Source: Anaerolineales bacterium
GTDB lineage: Bacteria; Chloroflexota; Anaerolineae; 4572-78; J111
Length of the DNA stretch: 64,000 nucleotides
Assembly (NCBI GenBank): GCA_020634935.1
Contig: JACKAT010000029.1
Coordinates: 1 to 64,000 of the forward strand
Reading direction: 5' to 3'
The notes under the pieces are model-generated. The model saw nothing but the letters and a program-made list of their open reading frames with translations. It did not search any database and was not told the origin of the DNA. Below, in pieces: positions 41,117-50,347 of this stretch (within the stretch, counting starts at the first letter, position 1; every line of letters starts with the position of its first letter). A program made the position numbers and the translations under genes.

Positions 41117-43675
41117 ATGAAGACAGCCATTAAAACTGAGCTTAGTCCATCGTCATCGACGCTTCAGGGGTTGACAGAACAGGAAGCCTTGGCGCGGCGC
41201 CAACAGGGTTTGGGGAATAACGTCAATATCGGCAGCAGCCGATCCTATTGGGATATCGCCCGGGCCAATCTGTTTACGTTATTCAACAACATTTTGTTTG
41301 TAATTGGTGTCGCGCTCATTTCTCTGGGGCGGGTCAATGATGCAGTTACCAGCGTCGGGATCGGTCTGGTCAACGCTTGCATTAGCACTATCCAAGAAAT
41401 TCGGGCCAAACGGCAGCTCGATCAAATTGCATTGGTGGCTCGGCCCGAAGTAACCGTAGTTCGTGACGGGCAGGAGAAGATCATCGACCCGGCCGAGCTG
41501 GTCAAGGGCGACATCATCCGCGTCAGTTCCGGCGACCAGGTGGTGGTCGATGGAGAACTGCTTGAAGGCGCCCTGGAAATGGATGAATCGCTCCTAACCG
41601 GCGAACCCGATCTCATTCGCAAACAGGTCGGCGATGGACTTTTGTCCGGCAGTTTCTGCGTTACCGGCTCGGGCTATTATGAAGCTCAAAAAGTCGGGGG
41701 CGAGAGTTTTGCCAACCAACTCACGATGACGGCCCGCGACTTTCAGGTGGTCTATACCCCATTGCAGCGCAAAGTCGATTTTGTGGTACGGATGGTGATG
41801 ATGGTGGTCGTTATCATGAGCATTATTATTTTGGTGACGGGACTGTTCGAGGGGTTGTCAACGGTGCGGCTAGTCCAAATCGCCGCCGTCTTGAGCGGCC
41901 AGGTGCCTTATGGGCTGTTCCTGATGATTGTGGTGGCCTATGCCCTGGGCGCGTCGACCATCGCCAAACAGGGCGCGTTGGTCCAGCAGGTCAACGCCAT
42001 CGAGTCGCTCAGCAACATCGACGTGCTGTGTACCGACAAAACCGGCACGCTGACGGCCAACCGGCTGCAGTTTAACGCCTTGTACCCGCTCAACGGGACA
42101 CCGGCCAAGACGATTGAAAATCAACTGGGCGATTTTGTCCGCAGCGCCGCCACAACGAACAAAACCAGCGAAGCGATTATGGCCAGCCTCCCCGGTCAGC
42201 AGCGAGCACCTGCTGATGAGATTCCCTTCGCTTCGGCCCGCAAATGGAGCGCCCTGGCCTTTGACCAGCCGGAGCGGCATGGCGTTTATGTGCTGGGCGC
42301 GGTCGAGATGTTGCAAAAATACCTGCCCCCAGCCGCTGCCGCCGGCGCATCAACCCTGTCGCGGCAAGTGCAAACCTGGTCCGATCAGGGGCTACGGGTG
42401 CTGCTGTTTGCCTACAATCCCCAAATCACGACGCTGCATAATGGGCAGGCTGAGCCAAAACTACCACCGCTCACGCCGCTGGCTGTGGTCAGCTTAAGCG
42501 ATGAGCTGCGCCCTCAAACCAAAGAGACGATCACCGCCTTCAAGCAATTGGGGGTAGAACTTAAGGTCATTTCGGGCGACAATCCGCAGACCGTAGCCGC
42601 ATTAGCCAAGCAGGTGGGTTTTCCGCCTGATGTCAAGCTGGTTTCCGGCCCGCAGTTAGCCGAGATGTCCCCGGCCGAATTTGCTCAGGCCGCCGACGAA
42701 GCCTCGATCTTTGGCCGGATTTCCCCGGAGCAAAAAGAGAAGCTGGTCGATGCGCTGCTGCGCCAAGGCAAACGGGTAGCGATGATGGGCGATGGGGTTA
42801 ATGATGTGCTATCGCTTAAGAAAGCGTCGCTGGGGATTGCCATGGAAAGCGGCAGCAGCGCCACCCGGAACGTGGCCGATATGATTCTATTGAAGGACTC
42901 TTTCGCCGCCCTGCGCCCGGCCTTCAATGAGGGCCGGCGGATTATCGGCGGCATGTCCAGCGCTCTCCTTTTATTCCTAGCCCGTGTAACCAGCACCACA
43001 TTGATCATCATCGCGGTCACGATGACCGGCATCAGCTTTCCCTTTGATCCGGCCCAGGTAGCTTTGACCACCTTTACGGTCGGCATCCCGGCCTTCTTTC
43101 TAACGCTGTGGGCCAGGCCGCAAGTGTTACGGCGCGATATTCTGTCGCTGGTGGCGCGATTCGTCTTCCCGGTATCAATTCTCAACATGCTTTTCGGCGT
43201 GGCGATCTACGCCTGGGACTATTTCCGAGCCTTGGAGGGTCTGAGCCAACCCGATATTCCGGATCGGGCTAAATTTATGTTTGAGTCGTATACCGGCGTT
43301 GCCTTCGGCACTGAAGAATTTGGCAGCGCCGCCGCAACCATCGCCGCGCAGGGCAGCCTATCGATCTTCATTTCCTGCACGGCCTTTCTGCTGATTTTGT
43401 TTTTAGAGCCGCCCTTCCCCTTCTTTTTGGGCTGGCGCCGCAACGTTAGCCACGACAAGCGCCCGGCCTTTTTAGTCCTGGGTCTCTTTATTCTATTTCA
43501 GATTATTTACTTTGAACCGTTGTTGGGATCCTATTTTGGCATTCTCCACAAACCCAGCGGGACCTATTTTAGCATTTTGGGCCTGGTTATAGTCTGGTTT
43601 TTTCTGATCCGCACGGTTTGGCGGGCGCAGATATTTGAACGTTTCTTAGGTTTGGATAAGGACTCGCCCGGCTAA
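41117..43675 (+). CDS. P-type cation-transporting ATPase, CtpE-like
   Basis: 852-residue P-type ATPase. Phosphorylation motif CTDKTGTLT (Asp307), actuator DESLLTGEPD (about 156-165), and hinge MMGDGVNDVLSLKKASLGIAM are complete, with about ten membrane segments. The order and the ALVQQVNAIESLSNIDVLCTDK-like run (cited as VNAIESLSNIDVL) match mycobacterial CtpE, a Ca2+ importer. In membrane segment 4 the ion-site motif reads GQVPYGLF where relatives have PEGL, so ion choice may differ. It converges with the DUF6714 gene, overlapping by four bases. Confidence 0.9.
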   Translation: MKTAIKTELSPSSSTLQGLTEQEALARRQQGLGNNVNIGSSRSYWDIARANLFTLFNNILFVIGVALISLGRVNDAVTSVGIGLVNACISTIQEIRAKRQLDQIALVARPEVTVVRDGQEKIIDPAELVKGDIIRVSSGDQVVVDGELLEGALEMDESLLTGEPDLIRKQVGDGLLSGSFCVTGSGYYEAQKVGGESFANQLTMTARDFQVVYTPLQRKVDFVVRMVMMVVVIMSIIILVTGLFEGLSTVRLVQIAAVLSGQVPYGLFLMIVVAYALGASTIAKQGALVQQVNAIESLSNIDVLCTDKTGTLTANRLQFNALYPLNGTPAKTIENQLGDFVRSAATTNKTSEAIMASLPGQQRAPADEIPFASARKWSALAFDQPERHGVYVLGAVEMLQKYLPPAAAAGASTLSRQVQTWSDQGLRVLLFAYNPQITTLHNGQAEPKLPPLTPLAVVSLSDELRPQTKETITAFKQLGVELKVISGDNPQTVAALAKQVGFPPDVKLVSGPQLAEMSPAEFAQAADEASIFGRISPEQKEKLVDALLRQGKRVAMMGDGVNDVLSLKKASLGIAMESGSSATRNVADMILLKDSFAALRPAFNEGRRIIGGMSSALLLFLARVTSTTLIIIAVTMTGISFPFDPAQVALTTFTVGIPAFFLTLWARPQVLRRDILSLVARFVFPVSILNMLFGVAIYAWDYFRALEGLSQPDIPDRAKFMFESYTGVAFGTEEFGSAAATIAAQGSLSIFISCTAFLLILFLEPPFPFFLGWRRNVSHDKRPAFLVLGLFILFQIIYFEPLLGSYFGILHKPSGTYFSILGLVIVWFFLIRTVWRAQIFERFLGLDKDSPG

Positions 43676-44322
43676 TCACCGGCGGGACTATCTGGCGTTA
43701 TAGCCGCCAAAAAATCCGCTTCCGATTTAAGATGCTGTTTTAACGCCTCTGCCGAGGGCGCGTTGGCCGCCCGATCCAACCAAAACAAATTGAGGGCAGC
43801 ATTGATCATTTCAGCGTGTAGGTGATACGGATCGGCGTCTTTTTTGTAGGTCAGGTAGGCCACAATGGCCTCGGCCTCTTCACGGGTGAAGATCGACAAC
43901 CGCCAGCGGGCGTAGTCGTAAAACGTGGCGGCACCGTATCGTCTGGGGTTGACATAGGCCGATTTACCGGACTTACGGGCGAAAATACCGGCCTGAGTGG
44001 GAATATTGATCACCTGATCGCTAAAGCCGTGGGTTAGTGTCAAGAGTGGGTCGGCCGTTTGGAGTTCGTCCCGTAAATCGGCGATGAGATAAGCTGGCAG
44101 AAAGAAGCGCAGCCCGGCCTCGGAGAAAAAACTGAGCGCATCATACTGAGCGTCGAGCAGGGCCGGATCGACCTGCCGCCAATCGGTCCGACCCTGAAAC
44201 GGTTGGATCACGTCATACGGTTCGCAGCCATCGAAGCTGCCTTGAAGGAAGTTATCTCCCGGATAGGCGTTATGGCTAAACGCGTCCAGGATTTTTTGGA
44301 TGACTTGCTGTTTGTCGCGTAT
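43672..44322 (-). CDS. DUF6714 family protein with apparent ATA start
   Basis: Up to 216 residues, cytoplasmic. The part from GTG 44211 is an obvious DUF6714-type protein (YDALSFFSEAGLRFFLPAYLIADL, cited as LSFFSEAGLRFFLPAYL). The frame is open upstream for 37 more codons whose translation, VIQKILDAFSHNAYPGDNF and DGCEPYD, looks like the normal N-terminus of this family (a helix ending in AF, then YPGD and a Cys-Glu pair). The only start-like codon with a ribosome site is ATA 44322, with AGGAG 6 bases before it. Either the start is a rare ATA or the true start codon has mutated. Family function is unknown. Confidence 0.65.
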   Translation of the reverse strand: MRDKQQVIQKILDAFSHNAYPGDNFLQGSFDGCEPYDVIQPFQGRTDWRQVDPALLDAQYDALSFFSEAGLRFFLPAYLIADLRDELQTADPLLTLTHGFSDQVINIPTQAGIFARKSGKSAYVNPRRYGAATFYDYARWRLSIFTREEAEAIVAYLTYKKDADPYHLHAEMINAALNLFWLDRAANAPSAEALKQHLKSEADFLAAITPDSPAGD

Positions 44323-44348
44323 CTTTGACTCCTGTAAAAATATAGACT

Positions 44349-44421
44349 CGGAGCGTCAAAGTTTACTTTGACCCTATCGTCGATGACAAAGCTCGCTTTG
44401 TCGCTCCCCTATATTTTCATC
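44349..44421. repeat. GGAGCG...CGCTCC hairpin module, single copy
   Basis: CGGAGCGTCAAAGTTTACTTTGAC and GACAAAGCTCGCTTTGTCGCTCC, seen here as GTCAAAGTTTACTTTGAC and ACAAAGCTCGCTTTGT, then TATTTTCATCG. It matches the 61-kb unit closely and lies between two co-directed genes. Confidence 0.75.
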
Positions 44422-44423
44422 GT

Positions 44424-47069
44424 CTAGTTGACCGTAACCTGATCGTACACATCGGTCTTATTTCCGTCCAAATCTTCTACAATAAACCCGACGATGTATG
44501 GGCCGGCGGCGGCGTCGAGTTCCTGCCAGGTAAACGGTTGGTCGCTGAAGGTTAGCGTGTCGCCTTGCTGCTGAACCGACTGCGTCACCTGACCTTGCTG
44601 GTCCAAATCTAGCCACTCTTCCAACACTGTAAATGTATCACCCGTTTGAGGAATGATTTCACGCGGCGCGCCCGTGCCGTTTTCGCCCGTGAAACCGAAA
44701 ACCTGACGCATCACGCCATCATTGAAATACAAACGAGCGTAACGGGTGTCGCTGCCGTCCGCACTAGTGTACAGGCCATCAACGGTGTAAGTGGCCTCTT
44801 CAAACGTCGCCCCGTAACTCTGCGGCTTAAACCGGGCCACTACGGAATTAACGCCGTCGTTAATGGCAAAGACGATCGGCTCCCACTCAAATTCCATCGT
44901 AAATGTGTTCTGCTGGCTCCAGACCGGGTAGTAGACGCCGTCCACTTCGCGGGTTTCGCTGCTCTCCAGATAATCCGAGTCAGCTAGAAAAATCGAATTG
45001 CCGGTCTGGTCCAGAAAACCGACGAACAGATAAATGTAGCCCACATTTTCACCCGTAATATCGGCGCTGAGCAGCACCGGCTGGCCTAGGGCGGCAACGT
45101 TACTGGATAGGGTCAGGGGCGAGACCTGGATCGGACCGCCACCCGGTGCACTGACGCTGGAACTGCTGGCCGGAATAGCCACCCGGTTGGTGGCCGGATC
45201 AAACGGCTGGCCGGTGTAGTGATAGGCCAGAAAATCGTCCCACAGCGACTCGTTGGCAAAGCGACGAGCGATGGCGGTGTAAGATTGCGGGCCGGTGACC
45301 GGGGTCTGATAAAGCTGCGAGTTAGGGAAGTAAATCGAGACGCCGGTCGATCCCGGTTTTTTGGGGCCGTGCTTTTCGGCAATAACCGCCCGGTCGAGCG
45401 CCGCCAGCACCTGATCGGCTGGCTGAACCAGCGCCGGGCTGCCGCCTTCGCGTTTGAGCAGTTCAACAAAGTTACCCAAATCGATATACGAGGGCGGAAT
45501 GTTGCTGCCGAAGACGCTGGTAAACGACTGGGCGTAAGTGCGGGCCTGAGCCACAACCCGCTGATCGACATCCTGCAAGGCGTATGAAAAATCGTTGACG
45601 CTGCTGACCAGAGCCGGAATGGCGGACAAATCAACCGCGGTCAAGGTGATGTTTTGTTCTAACTGCCGCGCTAACTGATCGGCGGAGGGAGCGCCGCCGC
45701 CCCCACCCAGCAGGCCAAACAACCCGCCCATCGGCGAACCTCGGCCGACAAATTCGGCCCGGGCCTGGTCATCAACAATCCGCTGGTCATCTTGAATGTA
45801 ACTTTGCACAATCAGTTGACTCAACCCGGCCCCGTCAATATTGGGATTGGCTTTCAGCGCCTGAAGGAAGCCGGTGTAGGCCCACCCCAGCGACGGTTCC
45901 ACTTCCTGTGAGGCAACCGCATAGCGGCTGTGCGGCTCCAGGGCGCTGAAAACTTCGAGATGGCCCATCAAACAGGCATCCATCCCGATCAACTCAAACT
46001 TATCCAGACCGGTGCGAGCTTGAATCTCGCCCAGCGCGTCGTCCAGTTCCATTAGATAGAACTGATTGCCCAACGCCGCCGCCAGTGGAATCGAGGGGTC
46101 GCCGCGACCGCCGGGATCGGGGTCGCTCCAGCCGCCGGGCCAGCCCATCCCGTGATCGGACATAATCAACACGTATTTATCGGCCGGGAAGTTAGCCATG
46201 GCCCAGGTCACAAAATCAACCAGGGTAGCGCCGTCGGCCATATTGACTTCGCCCAGATCGGCCAGTTCTCTCGACGCTATCCGCTGCAAATTATCGTCCT
46301 GAGTCACATAAAAGCGTTTGGCCGTGGACCAGTTGCCGTCGCCCTGAAAGCCGGCCCGAAAGCGATCAACTTGAGCCACAATTTGAACCCGGTCGCTGGA
46401 GCCGACGCGCTCGGCCTCGTTGAGATCGACATAGATGTCTTGTTCCAAAATTTGATCGTCCGCATCCTGATACAGCATCACCAGCCAAGTTTGCCCATCG
46501 GCCGAGGCCGCAGGCGGGGTGAATGACTGGACGTTGACGGTGGGTAAACTCTGCGGGGTTGGCACGGCAGCAACGCGGGTCGCTGTGGGCCGCTCAACAG
46601 CCACAGCCCCTTGTTCTTGCGGAAAACTGCTGCCGGAGTCACCCGAACCACCAAACAACCACATGAGCGGCAAGGCGCACAGCACCACAATCACCAGCAG
46701 GATAATCATCGGCAAAGAAAGCCGTATCCCGCCGCCGCCGGGCAGCGATCCGCCGCCCGAAGAAATCGGCGGTCTAACGCCGCCGCCCGATCCGCCAAAG
46801 CCCCCGCCGGATCCACCGTAGCTCCCCCCGCTCGAGCCTGAGGGCCGTTGGCGCTGCGGCGCGTCGGCACGCTGGCGCGGGCCGCCGTCGCCCGGTCCAC
46901 CGCGCCGCCGTCGTCCAGCGCGGATAGTTTCTTTGTCGCCATCATTAGAGCTGGCCAACAGCCAAGGCGTAGCCGCCGGAGTAGCCGAAGCCGTTCTAAA
47001 CGTCAGCAGCGAAATGACAACGTCCGTCATCACATCGAATGCTCCATCAAATTTACGGTTCTGCTTCAT
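44424..47069 (-). CDS. Membrane-anchored clostripain-family (C11) cysteine protease
   Basis: 881-residue protein. The N-terminal about 115 residues are cytoplasmic, Arg- and Gly/Ser-rich (GGSYGGSGGGFGGSGGG). A membrane segment lies at about 118-140. The C11 domain begins at TWLVMLYQDADDQ (about 194) and has the catalytic pair His306 in MSDHGMGW and Cys366 in GMDACLMGH. The C-terminal 250 residues are beta-rich with PSSSSVSAPGGG linker and repeated DGVYYPVW/YTVDGLYTS segments. Clostripains cut after basic residues and some are autoprocessed. It acts outside the cell; the target is unknown. GGGGAG lies 6 bases before the ATG. Confidence 0.9.
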   Translation of the reverse strand: MKQNRKFDGAFDVMTDVVISLLTFRTASATPAATPWLLASSNDGDKETIRAGRRRRGGPGDGGPRQRADAPQRQRPSGSSGGSYGGSGGGFGGSGGGVRPPISSGGGSLPGGGGIRLSLPMIILLVIVVLCALPLMWLFGGSGDSGSSFPQEQGAVAVERPTATRVAAVPTPQSLPTVNVQSFTPPAASADGQTWLVMLYQDADDQILEQDIYVDLNEAERVGSSDRVQIVAQVDRFRAGFQGDGNWSTAKRFYVTQDDNLQRIASRELADLGEVNMADGATLVDFVTWAMANFPADKYVLIMSDHGMGWPGGWSDPDPGGRGDPSIPLAAALGNQFYLMELDDALGEIQARTGLDKFELIGMDACLMGHLEVFSALEPHSRYAVASQEVEPSLGWAYTGFLQALKANPNIDGAGLSQLIVQSYIQDDQRIVDDQARAEFVGRGSPMGGLFGLLGGGGGAPSADQLARQLEQNITLTAVDLSAIPALVSSVNDFSYALQDVDQRVVAQARTYAQSFTSVFGSNIPPSYIDLGNFVELLKREGGSPALVQPADQVLAALDRAVIAEKHGPKKPGSTGVSIYFPNSQLYQTPVTGPQSYTAIARRFANESLWDDFLAYHYTGQPFDPATNRVAIPASSSSVSAPGGGPIQVSPLTLSSNVAALGQPVLLSADITGENVGYIYLFVGFLDQTGNSIFLADSDYLESSETREVDGVYYPVWSQQNTFTMEFEWEPIVFAINDGVNSVVARFKPQSYGATFEEATYTVDGLYTSADGSDTRYARLYFNDGVMRQVFGFTGENGTGAPREIIPQTGDTFTVLEEWLDLDQQGQVTQSVQQQGDTLTFSDQPFTWQELDAAAGPYIVGFIVEDLDGNKTDVYDQVTVN

Positions 47070-47142
47070 TATTTCTCCCCATTAAGAAAACTATTTGCGT
47101 TGTTCCGTACGAAAGGATTTATAGGCATCTAATGAGTTCATA

Positions 47143-47219
47143 ACGTTCCGGGGAGTTTTCAGATGAAATAAAGGGCCGTTTTACCCAAAAGGAACGTATA
47201 AGCGCTGGGCTAACTCCCC
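47143..47219. promoter_or_regulatory. Interleaved inverted repeats (pseudoknot-like)
   Basis: ACGTTCC (47143-47149) pairs with GGAACGT (47191-47197), and GGGGAGTT (47150-47157) with AACTCCCC (47212-47219). The order a-b-a'-b' is that of an H-type pseudoknot. It starts 74 bases upstream of the clostripain ATG. The rest of the 700-base gap (47070-47769) holds one MITE and one hairpin repeat, no gene. Confidence 0.35.
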
Positions 47220-47358
47220 AAACCCCCTAACTCTTAAACTCCATAAACTCTCAGTGAGCCTGCATTGTAACCGGAGAGTATCTGCTTTGACAAATGATTG
47301 GCCGGACTTATGCGGCGGGTCTACAAAGCCACTTGATCATGTATTTTGAATCATCCGT

Positions 47359-47492
47359 ATAGGACTTACGCAGCTGGGTGTAACGAACCCGGTGACAGTC
47401 ACTTTTGGCCGAAAAGGAACGTCCGCTTAGCCCAAACAAATCGATTTACCGCGTCTAAGTGACTGTCACCTTTTGAATTGCGTAACTCCTAC
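47359..47492. mobile_element. MITE-like element, AGGACTTACGCA family, copy 4
   Basis: About 134 bases, inverted relative to copies 1 and 2. Left end ATAGGACTTACGCAGCTGGG, right end AATTGCGTAACTCCTA; sub-terminal arms GGTGACAGTCACTT and AAGTGACTGTCACC are present. Confidence 0.8.
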
Positions 47493-47538
47493 CGTATACA
47501 AATTAAGTAGTTTTCAACTCTAAGTTGTTACATTAATT

Positions 47539-47608
47539 TAGACAGAATTAACAGGATTAATATGATTTTTCCTTATTTTAATCTTGGAAATCCTGTAAAT
47601 CCTGTCTA
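47539..47608. repeat. GACAG(G/A)ATT-type hairpin repeat, copy 3
   Basis: From TTAGACAGAATTAACAGGATT to AATCCTGTAAATCCTGTCTA, cited in parts. It is placed 47 bases after the MITE-like element, the same pairing as at 18.2-18.4 kb. Confidence 0.75.
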
Positions 47609-47769
47609 TTCATCCTGGTCTCAAACTCACAAGTTAGTTATGAAAATTACTTAATTATAACTATTTACTAAGAAATTTCTTATTGAATTAAATGAATAGT
47701 ATGTGAAAATGTCGGTATTTATTAAATACTGCCACCATTCTATTAAATAATATTACCAACAGTTAAAAA

Positions 47770-48849
47770 ATGATTACAGAAGACACTATCGTTTGTCTTT
47801 GTACACGACAAAACTTTGAATTAAGCCACCGCCAAGCCTTAATTGACCTTTGTCAGACTCAACGGGTGCAATGGGATACCGTTTACCAGATCGCCGAGCA
47901 GCATCAGATTTCGCCTTTGGTTTATCACAATTTATTGAAATTTTCCTCAGAAGGGCTGAATATCCCGCCCGCCGTTCTGGCTCGCTTTAAGAAAGCGCAA
48001 ATTCGCAATATTTTTATCAAAAAACGAACGCAAGCCGCACTGGAAAAAGTTTTGGCTCTTTTTTCCCAAAAAGGTCTTGATGTAATGGTGGTTAAGGGCG
48101 AAGCGCTGAGCCGGTTGGTTTACGAACGGCCCTGGTATACCGTGTCGCATGATGTTGATCTGGTTATTCGAGTCAGAGAAGCGGATTTGTCTGAAGCCGA
48201 TCAGCGGGAAATTCTGGAACTTTTGGATGAGTTTAATCACGAGTCCAACGAGTTCAAAGAGCATATCGAGTATGATTTCTACGAGCATCACGATGTGACC
48301 ATGAATAACATCTTAGCCGTAGATTGGCCGCGTATCTGGGCTGAGGCTGAGAAAATCCAGATAAAGGGCTTTGATGTTTTTGTCATGACTCCTGAAGATA
48401 TGCTGCTGGCCGCCGCTATCAACAGCTGCCGCAAGCGATTTTTCCGGCTCAAATCTTTGTGCGACCTGGCGTCGATCATTGAAAGATACCCGAACCTCAA
48501 TTGGCCTACCGTCATCAGCAAAGCCCATGCCTATAAATGCAATACGATTTTATACACCGCTTTGGTTGTCACCCAGGCGACTTTAGGCTGCCATCTACCC
48601 GACGGCCTCGCGGCCAACTTAAAGGTCAATCAGCTTCGGGTCTTACTGGTCCGTTATATAGTAAATTATTTATCCCGACGGCTGACTTTATCAAACTTGT
48701 TTGTTCACTCGGAAAATGCCACGCTTAAGCGCACCTTAAGCTGGCCCCTGTTCTTAACTTACGCAACTTACCGGGTCGATCTTTTTTGGCCCAAGTTAGG
48801 AGAACTCTATGCCGCTTGGCGTAATCCGTCGCCGCCGGTTCCGGGCTAG
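47770..48849 (+). CDS. Nucleotidyltransferase family protein (NTP_transf_5-like)
   Basis: 359-residue protein of the putative nucleotidyltransferase group often found in polysaccharide and peptide-modification clusters. The core region (about residues 103-138) reads MVVKGEALSRLVYERPWY then TVSHDVDLVIRV, equal to the family pattern hydrophobic-KG...DxDLL, so the metal-binding DVD pair is kept, though the Arg usually before it is not clear. The rest is helical. Substrate unknown. It is the first gene of the 47.8-59.2 kb locus, which also contains a degenerate paralogue, PqqD, HPr-kinase-like and glycosyltransferase genes. Confidence 0.75.
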   Translation: MITEDTIVCLCTRQNFELSHRQALIDLCQTQRVQWDTVYQIAEQHQISPLVYHNLLKFSSEGLNIPPAVLARFKKAQIRNIFIKKRTQAALEKVLALFSQKGLDVMVVKGEALSRLVYERPWYTVSHDVDLVIRVREADLSEADQREILELLDEFNHESNEFKEHIEYDFYEHHDVTMNNILAVDWPRIWAEAEKIQIKGFDVFVMTPEDMLLAAAINSCRKRFFRLKSLCDLASIIERYPNLNWPTVISKAHAYKCNTILYTALVVTQATLGCHLPDGLAANLKVNQLRVLLVRYIVNYLSRRLTLSNLFVHSENATLKRTLSWPLFLTYATYRVDLFWPKLGELYAAWRNPSPPVPG

Positions 48850-49031
48850 AAAGAGTTGAAATTTAAGAGCCCGCCTAAACCTGGACCACTCAAATTGAAG
48901 AAACCATCTATTTCACTGAAAGGCGTCGGGCTACCGGCGCCGGATCGAAACAGAGCTTCACTCACGTCCGCGGCGCGAACGTAAATACCGGTAACGACCA
49001 GTAAAGTCTTAAACAAAAACGGTATCTATTC

Positions 49032-49116
49032 AGGTGACTGGCACCTTGGCTCAAATCGAGAGCGCTAGGTGTAATACAACGCTACAATTACGGCGATGAA
49101 GTGCCAGTCACCTCAT
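49032..49116. repeat. AGGTGACTGGC-bounded inverted-repeat element, copy 2
   Basis: About 85 bases bounded by AGGTGACTGGCACCTT and AAGTGCCAGTCACCT, with an interior like copy 1. It fills most of the 327-base gap between the two nucleotidyltransferase-like genes and reads into the open frame upstream of the second gene, which is why a later start is chosen there. Confidence 0.75.
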
Positions 49117-49176
49117 CTGCTGAGTAAATACCAAAAACGTTTGAAAATCCTTTCGACCAAATCAGGAACAACACCG

Positions 49177-50325
49177 ATGACCGATCATAAAACCTGGCCC
49201 GTATCATCTCAAAAAGCGCTGCTGCGAGCAACCTTTTTATCAGGGGCTGAAGGCCTTAGCGCCTTCGAGACGTGGAAGTCGCAAATAAGCATGGTTGACC
49301 ACCCGGATTTGGGCTCCTTTCGCCTGTTGCCTTGTCTGTTCCATCATTTGAAAGCGCAAGACATCGACGACCCGTTTCTAATGAAGTTTAAAGGCATTGC
49401 CCGCCGAAATTGGTATAAAAACCAGCGATTTTTCCGTAGTTTGGCCCCGCCCCTGCAAGCGCTGCACGAAGCCGGGATCGAGTGTATGCTGCTTTACGGG
49501 CCGGTCTTTGCCCTACGCTATTACACCGACTACGCCCTTAGCTCTGAGACAAATTTAGCCGTTTGGGTCCCCATTAAGCAAGCTCGGCTGGCCATAAAAC
49601 AACTCCAACGCCTGGGCTGGCAGCCTGAAAGACGACTCCCCGACGCCTTGATTGAATCCTATCTGGCCGCCGATTGGATGCACGTCTTTCGCGATGCCGC
49701 CGGCCGCCGCATCCATTTACACTGGCATCTGCTGCCGGAGTGCCGCACCAGCCAGGCCGATACCGATTTTTGGAACGAAGCCATAACCACCAAGGTCCAT
49801 GATGTGCCGGTTCGTATCCTGAACCCGGCTGACCAAATTCTGCACAGTTGCGTTGAATATCATTCAACCGCCGAGCCGTCTCATTTCCTCCGGGCCGTTG
49901 ACGTTATGCTGATTATGAGCACCACCCCAGATTTAGACTGGGAGCGCCTTCTTACCCAGGCCGAAAAACATCATTTGGTGATACCTTTGCTGGCGGTGCT
50001 GCATTATATTCAAGCAGCCCTAAACCAGCCGCTTCCGCCGGCCGTCTGGCAGCGGCTGAAGTCGCGGCCCATCTCTCGGCAGGAACGGCTGGAGTACAGC
50101 CTCAAGCAAAGTCGCCCGCTGTTGTGGCGTCGCTTCTGGCAAGTTTGGTTTGATTATCGCCGCTGCACTGCCCCTGTTTCTCTCATTCAAGGGTTATTAG
50201 CTTTCCCCCGGTATCTCCAACACTTATGGCGATTACCGGATCTACACCGGGTTCCCGGCCAGGCCCTCTCAATCTTACACGAGCGGCTGCGACATCGATT
50301 TTTTTATCTTTCAATATTCAAATAA
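49177..50325 (+). CDS. Degenerate nucleotidyltransferase-like paralogue
   Basis: 382-residue protein with the same overall layout as the gene at 47770 (helical N-terminus, central motif region, helical C-terminus with an Arg-rich stretch ERLRHRFFYL). At the catalytic place it reads CMLLYGPVFALRYYTDYA then SSETNLAVWV: KG has become YG and the DxD acidic pair has become ETN. It is therefore probably inactive and may be a structural or regulatory partner. HLHWHLLPEC and ILNPADQILHSCVEYHS are family-like later motifs. ATG 49177 (after AGGAA at 8 bases) is preferred over 49096, which lies inside the repeat element. Confidence 0.7.
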   Translation: MTDHKTWPVSSQKALLRATFLSGAEGLSAFETWKSQISMVDHPDLGSFRLLPCLFHHLKAQDIDDPFLMKFKGIARRNWYKNQRFFRSLAPPLQALHEAGIECMLLYGPVFALRYYTDYALSSETNLAVWVPIKQARLAIKQLQRLGWQPERRLPDALIESYLAADWMHVFRDAAGRRIHLHWHLLPECRTSQADTDFWNEAITTKVHDVPVRILNPADQILHSCVEYHSTAEPSHFLRAVDVMLIMSTTPDLDWERLLTQAEKHHLVIPLLAVLHYIQAALNQPLPPAVWQRLKSRPISRQERLEYSLKQSRPLLWRRFWQVWFDYRRCTAPVSLIQGLLAFPRYLQHLWRLPDLHRVPGQALSILHERLRHRFFYLSIFK

Positions 50326-50347
50326 ATTTTTATACAGGAGATTTGCC

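Noticed and set aside
49096..49176. Longer start for the second nucleotidyltransferase-like gene
   Set aside because: The extra codons are part of the AGGTGACTGGC repeat element; a ribosome site precedes ATG 49177.
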